Assembly (NCBI RefSeq): GCF_016907715.1
Contig: NZ_JAFBCM010000001.1
Span: forward strand, 5,332,001 to 5,396,000
Length of the DNA: 64,000 nt
Reading direction: 5' to 3'
Source of the DNA: Tenggerimyces flavus
GTDB lineage: Bacteria; Actinomycetota; Actinomycetes; Propionibacteriales; Actinopolymorphaceae
Below the pieces are notes generated by a model that did no database searches, was not told where the DNA came from, and was given only the letters and a program-made list of their open reading frames with translations. A program made the position numbers and the translations under genes. Positions 7,717 through 16,590 of this stretch are shown piece by piece (position 1 is the first letter of the stretch; every line of letters starts with the position of its first letter).

Positions 7717-8907
7717 CTAGATCGCCTCGACCGCCTCGCGGATCATCGCGAGCGGGTCGCCCTCGTGGTAGATCCGCTCGTCCGGCTCGATGTTGTCCAG
7801 GAACCGCTGGTACAGAACGCCGCGTACCAGTTTCGACAGCACCGCCATCGGCGCGATCGCGGCCGCCGGGTCGGAGCCCGGAGCCGTCGCACGCCACGCG
7901 TCGGCCCAGATCTTCTCCGCCAGCGCACCCTGCTCGGGAGGCACTCGCCCGACGAGCCGGTCGATGTCGGCGGCCGGGTGGCCGAGGTACGCGTCCGCCC
8001 AGTCGACGATCTTCCGGTGGAGCCCGTCCGACCGCCAGTTGCCCGGGTGGAAGTCGCCGTGCACAACTGTGTGCGGGAGCCCTGCCGAGTCCAGCTGGGA
8101 AAGCAACGAAGGGAGCCGCGCGGTCAACGCCGCGACGCCTTCCCGGTCGGCCGGCGTGAGGTCGGCGGCGACCCGTTCGACCAGCTCGTCGAGCGCTGCC
8201 GGGAATCCGTTCGACGGCGTCGCAGGCGCATCGATCGAGCCCACCTGGTGGGCGAGAACGCCCTGCACCGAGACCCAGCGCCGAAGCACCAGCTCGACCG
8301 TCGCGTCGTCCGGCTCCCAGCAGTCTTCACCCGGCGCGTGCGCGAGCAACGACCATCGACGTTCCAGATCCACGGCGATCGGCTCAGGAGCCAGCGACGG
8401 GTCGCACGCCCGGACGTGCCGGATGATGTCGCCGTCCGCCGACGCGAAAGCGCTCGTCGCCTTCGCCCAGGCCAGGCCGTCCGAGATCGGCAGCCGGAGG
8501 AGGCAGGAGAGGTTCCACGTCTTCACCTGGACGGGTTTGCCGGCCAGCGGAACGATGCCGCCCGCCCACTCCACCATCCGCCGCGGCCCGCCGATCTCCG
8601 CCCAGTTCGCGCGCAGCGGCTGCGGACGGACGATCTCTGCCCAGTCGGATGGCGGTGTCGGGTCGAGCACGCCCGCACGTGGGGTGCCGTAGGCCTCGAC
8701 GTGGTACCGCACGTGCCCGCCCGGCTGCGACTGGCCGGCGGTCGGGGCGACCCGCAGCACCGCGGTCGGAACGCCGAGCAACGCGTCCAGGTGCGCGGTG
8801 AGGTCCGCGACCTCGCCCCACCAGGGGATGGCGTCCTCGAACGGCGGCGCGGTGCCCACGTACTGTCCATCGACGCTCACCAGGGCGTGGACGATCCGAT
8901 GCTCCAT
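7717..8907 (-). CDS. Aminoglycoside-phosphotransferase-fold kinase
   Basis: Protein of 396 residues with the APH/choline-kinase catalytic loop VVHGDFHPGNW (Asp base and Asn) followed by the metal site IVDWADAYLGHP. The N-terminal lobe is unusually long, with about 120 residues before recognisable kinase sequence. APH-fold enzymes phosphorylate small molecules such as antibiotics, sugars or choline; nothing here names the substrate. It lies 13 bp downstream of the amidase gene on the same strand and is probably cotranscribed with it. Confidence 0.75.
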   Translation of the reverse strand: MEHRIVHALVSVDGQYVGTAPPFEDAIPWWGEVADLTAHLDALLGVPTAVLRVAPTAGQSQPGGHVRYHVEAYGTPRAGVLDPTPPSDWAEIVRPQPLRANWAEIGGPRRMVEWAGGIVPLAGKPVQVKTWNLSCLLRLPISDGLAWAKATSAFASADGDIIRHVRACDPSLAPEPIAVDLERRWSLLAHAPGEDCWEPDDATVELVLRRWVSVQGVLAHQVGSIDAPATPSNGFPAALDELVERVAADLTPADREGVAALTARLPSLLSQLDSAGLPHTVVHGDFHPGNWRSDGLHRKIVDWADAYLGHPAADIDRLVGRVPPEQGALAEKIWADAWRATAPGSDPAAAIAPMAVLSKLVRGVLYQRFLDNIEPDERIYHEGDPLAMIREAVEAI

Positions 8908-8920
8908 GCCGGCGAGTCTG

Positions 8921-10285
8921 TCAGCCGATTGCTGGGGGTGGCGCGAGGGAACCGAACGAGCGCTCCAGCTCGGCGGCGACGTCGAGGCAGACGTTCTCGC
9001 GGTAGCGCCACGACACGATCTGCACGGCGAGCGGAGCGCCGCGGCTGTCCAGACCGGCGGGCAGGCTGACCGCCGGCAGGCCCATCGCGCTCACCGCCAA
9101 CGTCAGCAGCATGTCCTCGCGAAGCTGGTCCAGCGAGCCGGGCTCGAGGTCGTACCCAGGCGCCGGCGTCGGCCGGCCGGAGACCGGACCGAGCAGCACG
9201 TCGTACTCGGCGAACCACGCGCTCCACGCCCGCGCCAGCAGCAGCCGCGCGGGGAACAGTCCCTGGTAGCCGGCGAGGTCCAGCGGCGGGCGGAGCCGCA
9301 GCATCTCGTCGACGATCTGGTTCGCAGCGGGACCGCCCGCCTGGCGCATCAGCGGGAGCGTGCCGACCGAGATCTCGGTGACGGTCTCGTTCAGCCACGA
9401 GTCGGCGGCGTCGACGATCGGCGGCTCGGCGGTCTCGACGTGGTGGCCGGCCTTCGCGAGCAGCTCGGCAGCGCGCTGGATCGCGCCGCCGACCTCGGCG
9501 TCGCAGGCGTTGGTCGTGATGCCGACCCGGAGCGGACCGCCTTCCCGGCCGGGGGTGAACGGGATCGGCGTACTCGCCGGGTCGCGCGGGTCAGCTCCGG
9601 CGAGCAACCCGAACGCGAGCGCCGCGTCGGCCACCGTACGGACGACCACACCCAGCGTCGCCATCAGCTGCTGCCCGAGGTTGGGGACGCCGGAGGTCGG
9701 CGCGTTTGCGGCCGGGATCCGGCCGGGCGTCGGCTTGAGCCCGACGACTCCGCAGGCGGCGGCCGGTACGCGGACCGAGCCGCCGTAGTCGGAGCACAAC
9801 CCGAGCGGGCTCATGCCGCTCGCGACGGCTGCGGCCTCGCCGCCGCTCGAACCGCCGGGCGACACGTCCGGCGACCAGGGGTTGAGCGTCTGCCCGCGCA
9901 GCGAGCTGTCGGTGTGCCACCGCAGCGCGAAGTCCGGCATGTTCCCGCGGCCGATCGGGACGCCACCCGCCTGCCTCAACCGCGAGACGGCCGGCGCGTC
10001 GGTCTGCGCGATGGCGCCCGCGAGCGCGGGCAGTCCCCACGTCGTGGCCGAGCCGGCGACGTCGAGGTTCTCCTTCACGGTGAACGGGACGCCGCCGAGC
10101 GGTCCTTCCGCCGTGGCGGCCGCGGCGAGAACGGCCTCGGCGTCGATCGGCGTCAGCGCGTTCAGCCGCGGGTTGAGCTCGGCGATCCGGTCCAGGTGCG
10201 CCTGGACGACCTCGGTCGCGGTCACCTCACCGGCCGACAGTGCCTGGACGAGTTCGCTGAGTGAGCGGGCGGTGAGATCGGTCAT
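8921..10285 (-). CDS. Amidase-signature family amidase
   Basis: Enzyme of 454 residues of the Ser-cisSer-Lys amidase family. The catalytic Lys lies in FTVKENLD. The glycine/serine-rich signature is SPGGSSGGEAAAVASG, with the nucleophile in DYGGSVRVPAAACGVVGLKP. The length is that of a free amidase rather than GatA, and there are no neighbouring gatB/gatC genes, so hydrolysis of a small amide is likelier than tRNA amidation. The start is taken at the ATG at 10283-10285 (MTDLTARSLSEL), where family homology begins. The upstream aquaporin remnant overlaps its 5' end in another frame. Confidence 0.85.
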   Translation of the reverse strand: MTDLTARSLSELVQALSAGEVTATEVVQAHLDRIAELNPRLNALTPIDAEAVLAAAATAEGPLGGVPFTVKENLDVAGSATTWGLPALAGAIAQTDAPAVSRLRQAGGVPIGRGNMPDFALRWHTDSSLRGQTLNPWSPDVSPGGSSGGEAAAVASGMSPLGLCSDYGGSVRVPAAACGVVGLKPTPGRIPAANAPTSGVPNLGQQLMATLGVVVRTVADAALAFGLLAGADPRDPASTPIPFTPGREGGPLRVGITTNACDAEVGGAIQRAAELLAKAGHHVETAEPPIVDAADSWLNETVTEISVGTLPLMRQAGGPAANQIVDEMLRLRPPLDLAGYQGLFPARLLLARAWSAWFAEYDVLLGPVSGRPTPAPGYDLEPGSLDQLREDMLLTLAVSAMGLPAVSLPAGLDSRGAPLAVQIVSWRYRENVCLDVAAELERSFGSLAPPPAIG

Positions 10286-10349
10286 GGTCGCGCATCCTCG
10301 CAAGGTCTGCCGGGCGGATCAACCGGTCAGCTCGCGTGGTACGCCCGGC

Positions 10350-10796
10350 TGGCTGGGCGACGACGAACAGCAGGATGGATCCCGGCGCTATACCAGCGAA
10401 GGTATCGCTGAACGCCCGCGCGATCGTCACGGCGGGGTTGGCGAACGACGTCGACGAGGTGAACCAGTACGCCGCGCCGATGTACGCGCCGACCGCCGCC
10501 GGTGCGGATCCGGCCCGGTCGGACCGGACCAGCGCGAAGATCAGGAACACCAGCCCGGCGGTGGCGACGAACTCCCCCAGCCACTGGCCGACCCCGCCGC
10601 GCTGCGTCGTCGACCAGCCGAGCGGTACAGCGAACATCGCGTTCGCGAGCAGCGCGCCGCCGATGCCGCCGACGACCTGGGCACCGACGTACGCCGCGAG
10701 TTCCTTGCTCCTCAGGCCGCCTTTGCCGCGGCCGAGCCAGGCGTCGGCGGCGGAGACGACCGGGTTGAAGTGGGCGCGAACCCCTCGCGGTGTCAC
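10350..10796 (-). pseudogene. MIP/aquaporin-family remnant lacking both ends
   Basis: A reading frame of about 150 residues carries the two pore motifs of the major intrinsic protein family: AHFNPVV (first NPA box, changed to NPV) and FANPAVTIARAFSDTFAGI. Between them are QWLGEFVATAGLVFLIF and GAYIGAAYWFT, which match bacterial aquaporins closely. The first transmembrane helix and the loop before box 1 are missing: the open frame starts eight residues before the motif. After FVVAQ the sequence diverges into a charged, non-membrane tail, so the last helix is missing too. With four of six helices it cannot form a channel. Confidence 0.65.
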
Positions 10797-10831
10797 GGTC
10801 CTGGCCGTTTGCGGAGTGTACGTTGCCGATC

Positions 10832-11626
10832 ATGACTTCGGCGCTCACCGCTGTCGGCCTGCCCGCCGACGCTCCGTGCGAGCCAACGACCGGCGCGACC
10901 GGGGAGCTGTTCCGGGTCTCGGTCGGGGCTTCGACGTACGCCCTCCGGCTCGTGTCGGCCGCATCGGCGGTGGTGGGCGTGCTCGCCACGATGGACGCCG
11001 CGCGCGGTGCGGGACTGCCGGTGCCGGCGCTGATTCGCCAAGCGGACTGGACGAACGGGCATGCGCTGCTGTTCGAGTGGATGTCCGGCTTGAGCGTTCC
11101 GGAGGCCCTCACCCGCGACCCTTCCTCAGCTGGCGAGATGGGCCGGCAGCTCGGGATCACCCAGCGCCACATCCATGGGATCACGGCTCCGGCGTCGCTG
11201 CCCCGGGTGAAGGACGACCCCTTCGGACCGCCGACGTACCCCATCGACTCGTCCGGGCTGCCCGACGGCGACGCATTGCTGCACCTGGACTGGCATCCGC
11301 TCAACGTGCTCGTCGACAACGGCGCGTTGACAGCGGTGCTCGACTGGGACAACGCGCGGGCTGGGCATCCGTACGCCGACCTGGCCCGCACGCACACGTT
11401 GCTCACCATCGACCCGGCGCTCTCCCAGCTCTCCCCTGTCGAACGCAAGGGTGTCGCCGAGCTGGCAGCGGGGTGGGCGGCCGGCTACGGCCCGGAGGCG
11501 TCCTCGATCCCGGCTTCCTGCCTGGCGTGGGCGGGCCGGGCGATGCTCCGCGACCTGGCGGCGCGCTGCTCCGCCGAGGAGCTCGCTCCGGTGCGTGCCT
11601 GGACCGCTGCGCACGAGGCCGCGTAG
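10832..11626 (+). CDS. Aminoglycoside-phosphotransferase-fold kinase (short form)
   Basis: Protein of 264 residues with an APH-type catalytic loop HLDWHPLNVLVDN (Asp153, Asn158) in which the usual HGD is HLD, and metal-binding Asp171 in DWDNARAGHP. The N-terminal lobe is short, but a nucleotide-binding beta hairpin is visible (LFRVSVGASTYALRLV). The start is the ATG at 10832; a more distant upstream ATG would add a stretch with no family resemblance. It is divergent from the aquaporin remnant. Substrate unknown; unrelated in sequence detail to the larger kinase at 7717-8907. Confidence 0.7.
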   Translation: MTSALTAVGLPADAPCEPTTGATGELFRVSVGASTYALRLVSAASAVVGVLATMDAARGAGLPVPALIRQADWTNGHALLFEWMSGLSVPEALTRDPSSAGEMGRQLGITQRHIHGITAPASLPRVKDDPFGPPTYPIDSSGLPDGDALLHLDWHPLNVLVDNGALTAVLDWDNARAGHPYADLARTHTLLTIDPALSQLSPVERKGVAELAAGWAAGYGPEASSIPASCLAWAGRAMLRDLAARCSAEELAPVRAWTAAHEAA

Positions 11627-11692
11627 CCGGCGCGTGGCGGACACGTGGCCGATACGGATCCGCACAGCGCGGCGCCGGAGCAGGCTGGCGTC

Positions 11693-12151
11693 ATGACACA
11701 CGACGTGAGCTCGACGCGAACGCTGCCCGTCCCACCCGCCGAGGTCTGGAAGGCGTGGGAGTCGTCCGACTACCTCAAGCGGTGGTGGGGTCCGCAGGGC
11801 TTCACCTGTCCAACCGCCGACGTCGACCTCCGTGAGGGCGGCCGGACGCTCGTCTCGATGACCGCGCCGGGCTTCGGCGAGATCTACAACACGTGGACGT
11901 ACAGCCGGATCGTCCCGCACGAGCGGATCGAGTACGTACTGCGCTTCACCGACAAGGACGGTGCGCCACACGATCCGCCGATGCCCGACATCCCGAACGA
12001 GGTGCCGCACGTGGTGACGTTCTCGGCCCTTCCCGAGGGCGGCACCACGCTGACCGTCGTCGAGTTCGGCTACGCCTCAGCCGAGGCCGCCGCGATCTCG
12101 CGGGGCGGTCTCGAGCAGTGCCTGGACAAGCTCGAAGCGATCTACGCCTAG
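11693..12151 (+). CDS. SRPBCC/AHSA1-type ligand-binding protein
   Basis: Protein of 152 residues of the Bet v 1-like (SRPBCC, Aha1-related) fold. Characteristic segments are LPVPPAEVWKAWESSDYLKRW, WWGPQGFTC, the central GEIYNTWTYSRIVPHERIEY and the C-terminal helix GGLEQCLDKLEAIY. Such proteins bind hydrophobic ligands or act as co-chaperones and stress proteins. The start is the ATG at 11693 (GGAG about 12 bases upstream); an upstream GTG would add 16 residues without family resemblance. Its stop overlaps that of the convergent SDR by four bases. Confidence 0.75.
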   Translation: MTHDVSSTRTLPVPPAEVWKAWESSDYLKRWWGPQGFTCPTADVDLREGGRTLVSMTAPGFGEIYNTWTYSRIVPHERIEYVLRFTDKDGAPHDPPMPDIPNEVPHVVTFSALPEGGTTLTVVEFGYASAEAAAISRGGLEQCLDKLEAIYA

Positions 12152-12897
12152 TCGTCGAGGCAGCCCATCGTGAGGTTGACGGTCGTCCCGGTCATTCCGC
12201 TCGCCCGGTCCGATGCCAGGAACGCGGCGGTGTCGCCCACCTCGGCGAGCGTCGTCAGGCGCTTCGGGTGCGTCCTGCTGGCAAGGACCTCCTGGAACTG
12301 CTCCCAGCTCATCCCCATCGCCTTCGCCCGCGGGATGAACGCCGCCCGGGTCGTGGCGGCTTCGGGGATGGCGTTCGGCCGCAGCCCGACCGCGCGGATC
12401 CCGTGCGGTGCGAGCTCGGCGGACAGCTCGCGGGTCAGCGCCTCCTTGGCCGCCATCGCCGGACCGTAGCCGCCGACGAGCGGCAGGCCGGTCCGCGAGT
12501 GGAGCGTGGTGACGGTCATGAGCACACCTTGCTTGTGCTCGAGCATGCGCCTGGCGGCGAGGCGAGCGGTGAGGAAGTACGAGCTCACCCAGGTCGTGAT
12601 CGGCTGCGTGAACGTCGCGAGGTCCAGGTCGGTGAGCGGGGTGCCGAGCAGGGTCGGGTCCGAGAGTCCGATCGCGTTGAACGAGATGTCGACTCGGTCG
12701 AGGGTGCTCAGGTGGTCCTCGACCGCTCGTTCGTCGGTGGCGTCGACCTCGGCCGCCGCGGCGTTGGTCTCCTTGGCGAGCGCTTCGAACGTGCTGGGGT
12801 TGCGGCCGGTGAGGAAGAGCCGGGCGCCCTCGCGGGCGACGGCGCCGCCGATCGCGCCGCCCGCGCCGTAGATGACGGCGACCTTGCCTTCGAGCAT
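12148..12897 (-). CDS. Short-chain dehydrogenase/reductase with displaced catalytic lysine
   Basis: SDR of 249 residues with the cofactor loop YGAGGAIG (10-17), FNAIG in place of NNAG, a serine at 134 and Tyr144. The lysine expected four residues after the tyrosine is Met148; the nearest lysine is Lys151 (YGPAMAAK). The SDR at 16591-17181 shows the same Tyr-x6-Lys spacing, which suggests a divergent subgroup rather than a random mutation. It is divergent from the ECF sigma factor gene (61 bp between starts), a possible regulatory link. Confidence 0.75.
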   Translation of the reverse strand: MLEGKVAVIYGAGGAIGGAVAREGARLFLTGRNPSTFEALAKETNAAAAEVDATDERAVEDHLSTLDRVDISFNAIGLSDPTLLGTPLTDLDLATFTQPITTWVSSYFLTARLAARRMLEHKQGVLMTVTTLHSRTGLPLVGGYGPAMAAKEALTRELSAELAPHGIRAVGLRPNAIPEAATTRAAFIPRAKAMGMSWEQFQEVLASRTHPKRLTTLAEVGDTAAFLASDRASGMTGTTVNLTMGCLDD

Positions 12898-12958
12898 GGT
12901 GGGTGTCCTTTCGGGTGCGTTGCTCGTGCAGACACCGCGGCGTTGCCAGACTGGGCGG

Positions 12959-13855
12959 GTGGCGGAGATTTCCGACGGCGAGGCGTTCGATGCCTTGACC
13001 TCGCCGTACCGGCGTGAGCTGCACGTGCACTGCTACCGGATGCTGGGGTCGTACCAGGACGCCGAGGACGCCTTGCAGGACACGCTGCTCGCGGCGTGGC
13101 AGTCGTTCGGGTCGTTCGAAGGGCGGGCGTCGCTGCGGACGTGGCTGTACCGGATCGCCACGAACCGCTGCCTGAACGCGCTGCGCTCTGCTCGGCGGCG
13201 GCCCGCGGTGGCGTGGAACGTTCCGGGAGTGACGCTGCCGGAGCCTTCGCGTCTCGGCGAGGTGGTGTGGCTGCAGCCGTACCCGGACGCGGCGCTCGAT
13301 TACGAGCGGACGGAGTCGCTGTCGCTGGCGTTCGTCACGGCGTTACAGTTGCTGCCGCCCCGCCAAGTAGCGGTGCTGGTGCTGCGGGACGTGCTCGACT
13401 TCCCGGCGCTGGAGGTGGCGTCGATGCTGGACACGACGGTGTCGTCCGTGGAGAGTGCGCTGAAGCGTGCGCGTGCCCGACTCCCCGCGACTCCTGTCGT
13501 GCCGTCGCCGGCCGACGAGGCGCTGGCGGCACGCTTCGTGGCGGCGTACGAGTCAGCCGACCTCGAGGCGCTGGTCGACCTGCTCACCGACGACGTGTTC
13601 ATCTCGATGCCGCCGATGCCGTACGAGTACGTCGGCCGCGAAGCAGCCCGCACCTTCTGCGCAAACCTCTTCACCACCCGCCGCTACCGGCTGCTCCCGA
13701 CACGCGCGAACGGCCAACCCGCGTTCGGGACGTACGTGCACGGCCAAGCAACCGGCCTCATCGTCCTCACGGTGAGAGGCGACCACATCGCCGCCATGAC
13801 CCGCTTCGACGAAACCGTCATCCCGTTCTTCGCCCTCCCGCAGACGCTGATCTAG
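12959..13855 (+). CDS. ECF sigma factor with C-terminal SnoaL-like domain
   Basis: Alternative sigma factor of about 298 residues. Region 2 (about 10-75) shows the region-2.1/2.2 helix ELHVHCYRMLGSYQDAEDALQ, and region 4 (about 110-165) ends in VSSVESALKRARARL. Residues about 175-298 form a SnoaL/NTF2-like domain (EYVGREAARTFCANL). This layout is that of the sigma factors related to SigG/SigJ, where the C-terminal domain replaces a separate anti-sigma factor. The GTG at 12959 is preferred because the upstream ATG at 12872 would run over the start of the divergent SDR and add non-homologous sequence. Target promoters unknown. Confidence 0.8.
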   Translation: MAEISDGEAFDALTSPYRRELHVHCYRMLGSYQDAEDALQDTLLAAWQSFGSFEGRASLRTWLYRIATNRCLNALRSARRRPAVAWNVPGVTLPEPSRLGEVVWLQPYPDAALDYERTESLSLAFVTALQLLPPRQVAVLVLRDVLDFPALEVASMLDTTVSSVESALKRARARLPATPVVPSPADEALAARFVAAYESADLEALVDLLTDDVFISMPPMPYEYVGREAARTFCANLFTTRRYRLLPTRANGQPAFGTYVHGQATGLIVLTVRGDHIAAMTRFDETVIPFFALPQTLI

Positions 13856-14973
13856 CGGAAGGACTCCCGGACGGTGCCGCCGACGAGGGCGCACCACGTC
13901 GACTCGGTCAGTTCGCCGTTCGGGCGCAGACCGTGCAGGCGCTGCAGTCGCTGGACGGCGTTGAACGTGACGTTGTCGTACGCCCCGTTCACCGTCGTCC
14001 CGAAGCCCTTCATCGCCAGCATCGACTGCACCGCGGAGATCGCCGGGCTCGTCGCGCCCGGGCGTAGGACCTGGACGAGCGTCTCCCAGGTCGAAGGCGT
14101 CAGCGTCGCGTCGATGTCGACCGGGATGCCCTGCCGCGACTGCCAGTCCTGCACCGCTGCCACCGTCATCGGACCGAACGCGCCGTCGGTGGTGAGGGTG
14201 TAGCCGCGCGAGTTCAGCAGGTACTGCGCCGTCCGGACCGACTCGCTGTTCACGAACCGCCACACGTCCGGCCAACGCCGCTCCGGCGCGTCCTTCATCG
14301 CCTCGCCGAGGCCGCGAGCAACGCGACGCTTGATCGCCGGGAACATCGAGTAGAACGCGATGCCCGGGCACTGCGTGTGCCGGAAGTCCCAGTGGCCGAA
14401 CAGGTCGTACCCGTGCAGCCCGTACTGCTCGCAGATCGCCACGCACAGCTGCACCGACGAGTCGATCAACGCCTCCGTCGGGATGTCGGTGATGTACGTG
14501 CCCTCGTGCTCGATGCCGATCGACCGGCCGTTCTCTCCGGGACAGTGCGCGGAGATGACCTGATTGCCGCCGGTGTCGAGCTGGGCGAGGCTGCCGCGCC
14601 GCCCCTCCATCACGTACCCGCCGCGGCTGATCGTGAAGTGCTGCCCGGTGTCGGTCCAGCCGTTGCCGTCCATGTGCAGGTTCTGGCAGTCCTTCGCGAG
14701 CTTGATGCCCTGTGCACGGGAGTAATCCGTCACGTTCGGGAACGCCATGTGGTGCAGGATGATCTTGTTCGTCGGGATCGCGCTCAGCGGCAGCTCGCCG
14801 GCGGGCGGCCGGGCGCCCCAGCCGTCGCAGTCGATGATCCACGGGAACTTCTGGCTGGGCGCCGCCTGCGCCGCCGGAGCGCTCACGATGCCGGTCCCGA
14901 CGAACGCCGCGGCCGCGACGCCGACGCCGGCCTTCAGCACGGTCCGTCGACCGGGCTCGACCTGGTCGCCCAT
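13852..14973 (-). CDS. Tat-exported N-acetylmuramoyl-L-alanine amidase with two peptidoglycan-binding domains
   Basis: Cell-wall hydrolase of 373 residues. Residues 1-38 form a twin-arginine signal (GRRTVLKAG) ending APAAQA. Residues about 45-215 are an amidase_2/PGRP domain: IILHHMAF (74-75) and FGHWDFRHTQCPG supply the zinc ligands His and Cys202. Residues about 230-290 and 300-360 are two peptidoglycan-binding repeats (TTDGAFGPMTVAAVQDWQ and VNGAYDNVTFNAVQRLQ). It cleaves the amide between muramic acid and L-Ala outside the membrane, in wall turnover or lysis of other cells. The tail-to-tail overlap with the sigma-factor gene is four bases. Confidence 0.85.
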   Translation of the reverse strand: MGDQVEPGRRTVLKAGVGVAAAAFVGTGIVSAPAAQAAPSQKFPWIIDCDGWGARPPAGELPLSAIPTNKIILHHMAFPNVTDYSRAQGIKLAKDCQNLHMDGNGWTDTGQHFTISRGGYVMEGRRGSLAQLDTGGNQVISAHCPGENGRSIGIEHEGTYITDIPTEALIDSSVQLCVAICEQYGLHGYDLFGHWDFRHTQCPGIAFYSMFPAIKRRVARGLGEAMKDAPERRWPDVWRFVNSESVRTAQYLLNSRGYTLTTDGAFGPMTVAAVQDWQSRQGIPVDIDATLTPSTWETLVQVLRPGATSPAISAVQSMLAMKGFGTTVNGAYDNVTFNAVQRLQRLHGLRPNGELTESTWCALVGGTVRESFR

Positions 14974-15144
14974 GGTTGTCCCTCCTGCTGGTCCTGGCTG
15001 ATCCTGCGTGGCACGTAAGAACTCGTCCTCGCGCACTGTACGACCGAAGATTATTGGCGGGGAGAGACTTGTAGATTTCTTTCCGTGGCCGGATTTGGCC
15101 TTCTCCCCAAGGCAAAGCCGACTTGCGCTGGTTTGATGGCAGGC

Positions 15145-15918
15145 ATGGCATTCGAGCACGAGTCCCTGCCGGTCAAGGTCGAAAGCCACGGGGAGTACGA
15201 GCGCGACGGGGTCGTCGTGGAGACGATCACGTACGAGACCGGCGAGCACCGAACCGACGCGTACCTCGTCCGGCCGGCGGCCGAGGCCGACGAGGCGCTC
15301 CCGGGCGTGGTGTACGCGCATGGTGGCGGGGCGACGAAGGACCGGTTCCTCGACGAGGCAGTCGCCCTCGCCAGCCAGGGCGCGGTCGCGATCCTTCCGC
15401 AGACGGTCTTCGCGACCACCGGCGACGCGACGGGCGACCTTCGGGTCGCCGAGACGGCGGTGGCGCTGGAACGGATCGCGCTCGACGTTCTGACCCAGCG
15501 AGCCGACGTCGACCCCGACCGGCTCGGGGTCGTCGGGCACAGCTGGGGCGCGACCCAGGCCGCGATCCTCGCCGGCGTCGAGCCCCGCCTCGCCGCCGTC
15601 GTCGTCGCGGCGACCGGGCCGAGGGTGGCGGAGTTCGTCTGGTCGCTGCACTCGCGACCGGCGTCGGAGAAGGCGGCGTACCTCGCGGTCGTCGGCGAGG
15701 CGGACCCGATCCGCCACCTCGCGATGGAGGGCCGGCGGACGTTGCTGCTGCAGTTCGGCCGGCTGGACCAGATCCCCGCCGAGGAGGTCCAGGAGCTCTG
15801 GTACGCGGCGGCGGGCGACAAGGAGCTCGCCGAGTTCGAGTGCGGCCACGACCTGGTCGGCCACGAACCAGCCCGCCTGAGCCGCCTCACCTTCCTGCAC
15901 CGCACCCTGCGGATCTGA
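15145..15918 (+). CDS. Alpha/beta-hydrolase (dienelactone-hydrolase-like)
   Basis: Cytoplasmic hydrolase of 257 residues. The nucleophile elbow is GHSWGA, the oxyanion region VVYAHGGGATKD, the acidic member is Asp in QFGRLDQIPAEE and the base is His in ECGHDLVGHE. The fold is that of dienelactone/acyl-peptide-type hydrolases. Two ATGs nine bases apart (15136, 15145) are possible and neither has a strong ribosome site; the second gives the commoner N-terminus MAFEHESLPVKVES. It is convergent with the MerR gene across 250 bp that hold only the palindrome at 15952-15983. Confidence 0.75.
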   Translation: MAFEHESLPVKVESHGEYERDGVVVETITYETGEHRTDAYLVRPAAEADEALPGVVYAHGGGATKDRFLDEAVALASQGAVAILPQTVFATTGDATGDLRVAETAVALERIALDVLTQRADVDPDRLGVVGHSWGATQAAILAGVEPRLAAVVVAATGPRVAEFVWSLHSRPASEKAAYLAVVGEADPIRHLAMEGRRTLLLQFGRLDQIPAEEVQELWYAAAGDKELAEFECGHDLVGHEPARLSRLTFLHRTLRI

Positions 15919-15951
15919 GGCGGAGCCTCGACCGTCCCGGCCCCGCCCTGG

Positions 15952-15983
15952 GGCCAATGATCATGTAAACATGATCATTGGCC
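15952..15983. repeat. 32-bp palindrome with TGATCATG core
   Basis: Arms 15952-15966 and 15969-15983 are complementary, with only the central two bases unpaired. It contains the ATGATCATGTA/ACATGATCAT core also used by the 75-76-bp repeats at 636 and 60851, but lacks their loop. It lies between convergent genes (alpha/beta-hydrolase and MerR), where a bidirectional terminator could act. However, the stem is AT-rich for this genome and has no T-run, so an operator or a half-size version of the dispersed repeat are alternatives. Confidence 0.6.
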
Positions 15984-16170
15984 GCTTTACGTGGGGTGGA
16001 CGCCAGGTAGCGGGGCCACTCGCGGCGTAAGGCGAACACGACGCCTCACCCACGGAGTGCCGACCGGCTCGGATCACTCGGAGACGTCGCCATCCCGAGC
16101 CACCCCAGCAGGACAGGCACTTCCGTCTTTCACAGGCCAGCGTCGCCCACCAACACCTGAAGTCCTGAGG

Positions 16171-16530
16171 CTAGGAGAGCTCTGCCGGGGCTGCGGCGAG
16201 GACGTTGTCGAGCAAACTGCGGGAACCTTCGAGCGCCGCGATGGTGTCGGTGATGCGCGCGCGTTCCTCCTGCAGCTTCTCCAGCAAGACAGCGCACGTC
16301 GGGATCAGGTGCTCCGAGCCCGTCAGGCATGGCAGGAGCTCGGCGATGGTGGCCGTCGAGAGGCCGACCCCGAGCAACGTACGGATCCGGCCCACCGCCA
16401 GGACGTCCGACTCGGCGTACGACCGGTATCCGCTCGGCAGTCGTGACGGGTGCAGCAAAGACTGCTCCTCGTAGTACCGCAGCAGCCGCTCGCTCACCCC
16501 AGCACGCCGCGCCAGCTCACCGATCCGCAT
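16171..16530 (-). CDS. MerR-family transcriptional regulator
   Basis: DNA-binding regulator of 119 residues. The winged helix is MRIGELARRAGVSERLLRYY, followed by RLPSGYRSYAESDV (wing and second helix), then a dimerisation coiled coil (LLEKLQEERARITDTIAALE). There is no cysteine cluster of the metal-sensing type, so the signal is probably organic or redox. The gene is divergent from the SDR at 16591, and the 60-bp gap holds a canonical MerR promoter (separate entry), so control of the SDR and of itself is likely. Confidence 0.85.
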   Translation of the reverse strand: MRIGELARRAGVSERLLRYYEEQSLLHPSRLPSGYRSYAESDVLAVGRIRTLLGVGLSTATIAELLPCLTGSEHLIPTCAVLLEKLQEERARITDTIAALEGSRSLLDNVLAAAPAELS

Positions 16531-16552
16531 ATCGAACCCAGCCTCCAAGCCC

Positions 16553-16583
16553 TTGCCTTCACATCCATGTGAGAGTTTACCGT
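16553..16583 (+). promoter_or_regulatory. MerR-type promoter with 19-bp spacer and central dyad
   Basis: TTGCCT (16553-16558) and TACCGT (16578-16583) are separated by 19 bp, the overlong spacer typical of MerR-activated promoters. The spacer holds the dyad TCACAT/ATGTGA (16559-16564 and 16567-16572). The predicted transcript start is seven bases past the -10, at the ATG at 16591, so the SDR mRNA would be leaderless. Confidence 0.75.
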
Positions 16584-16590
16584 CACCGAC

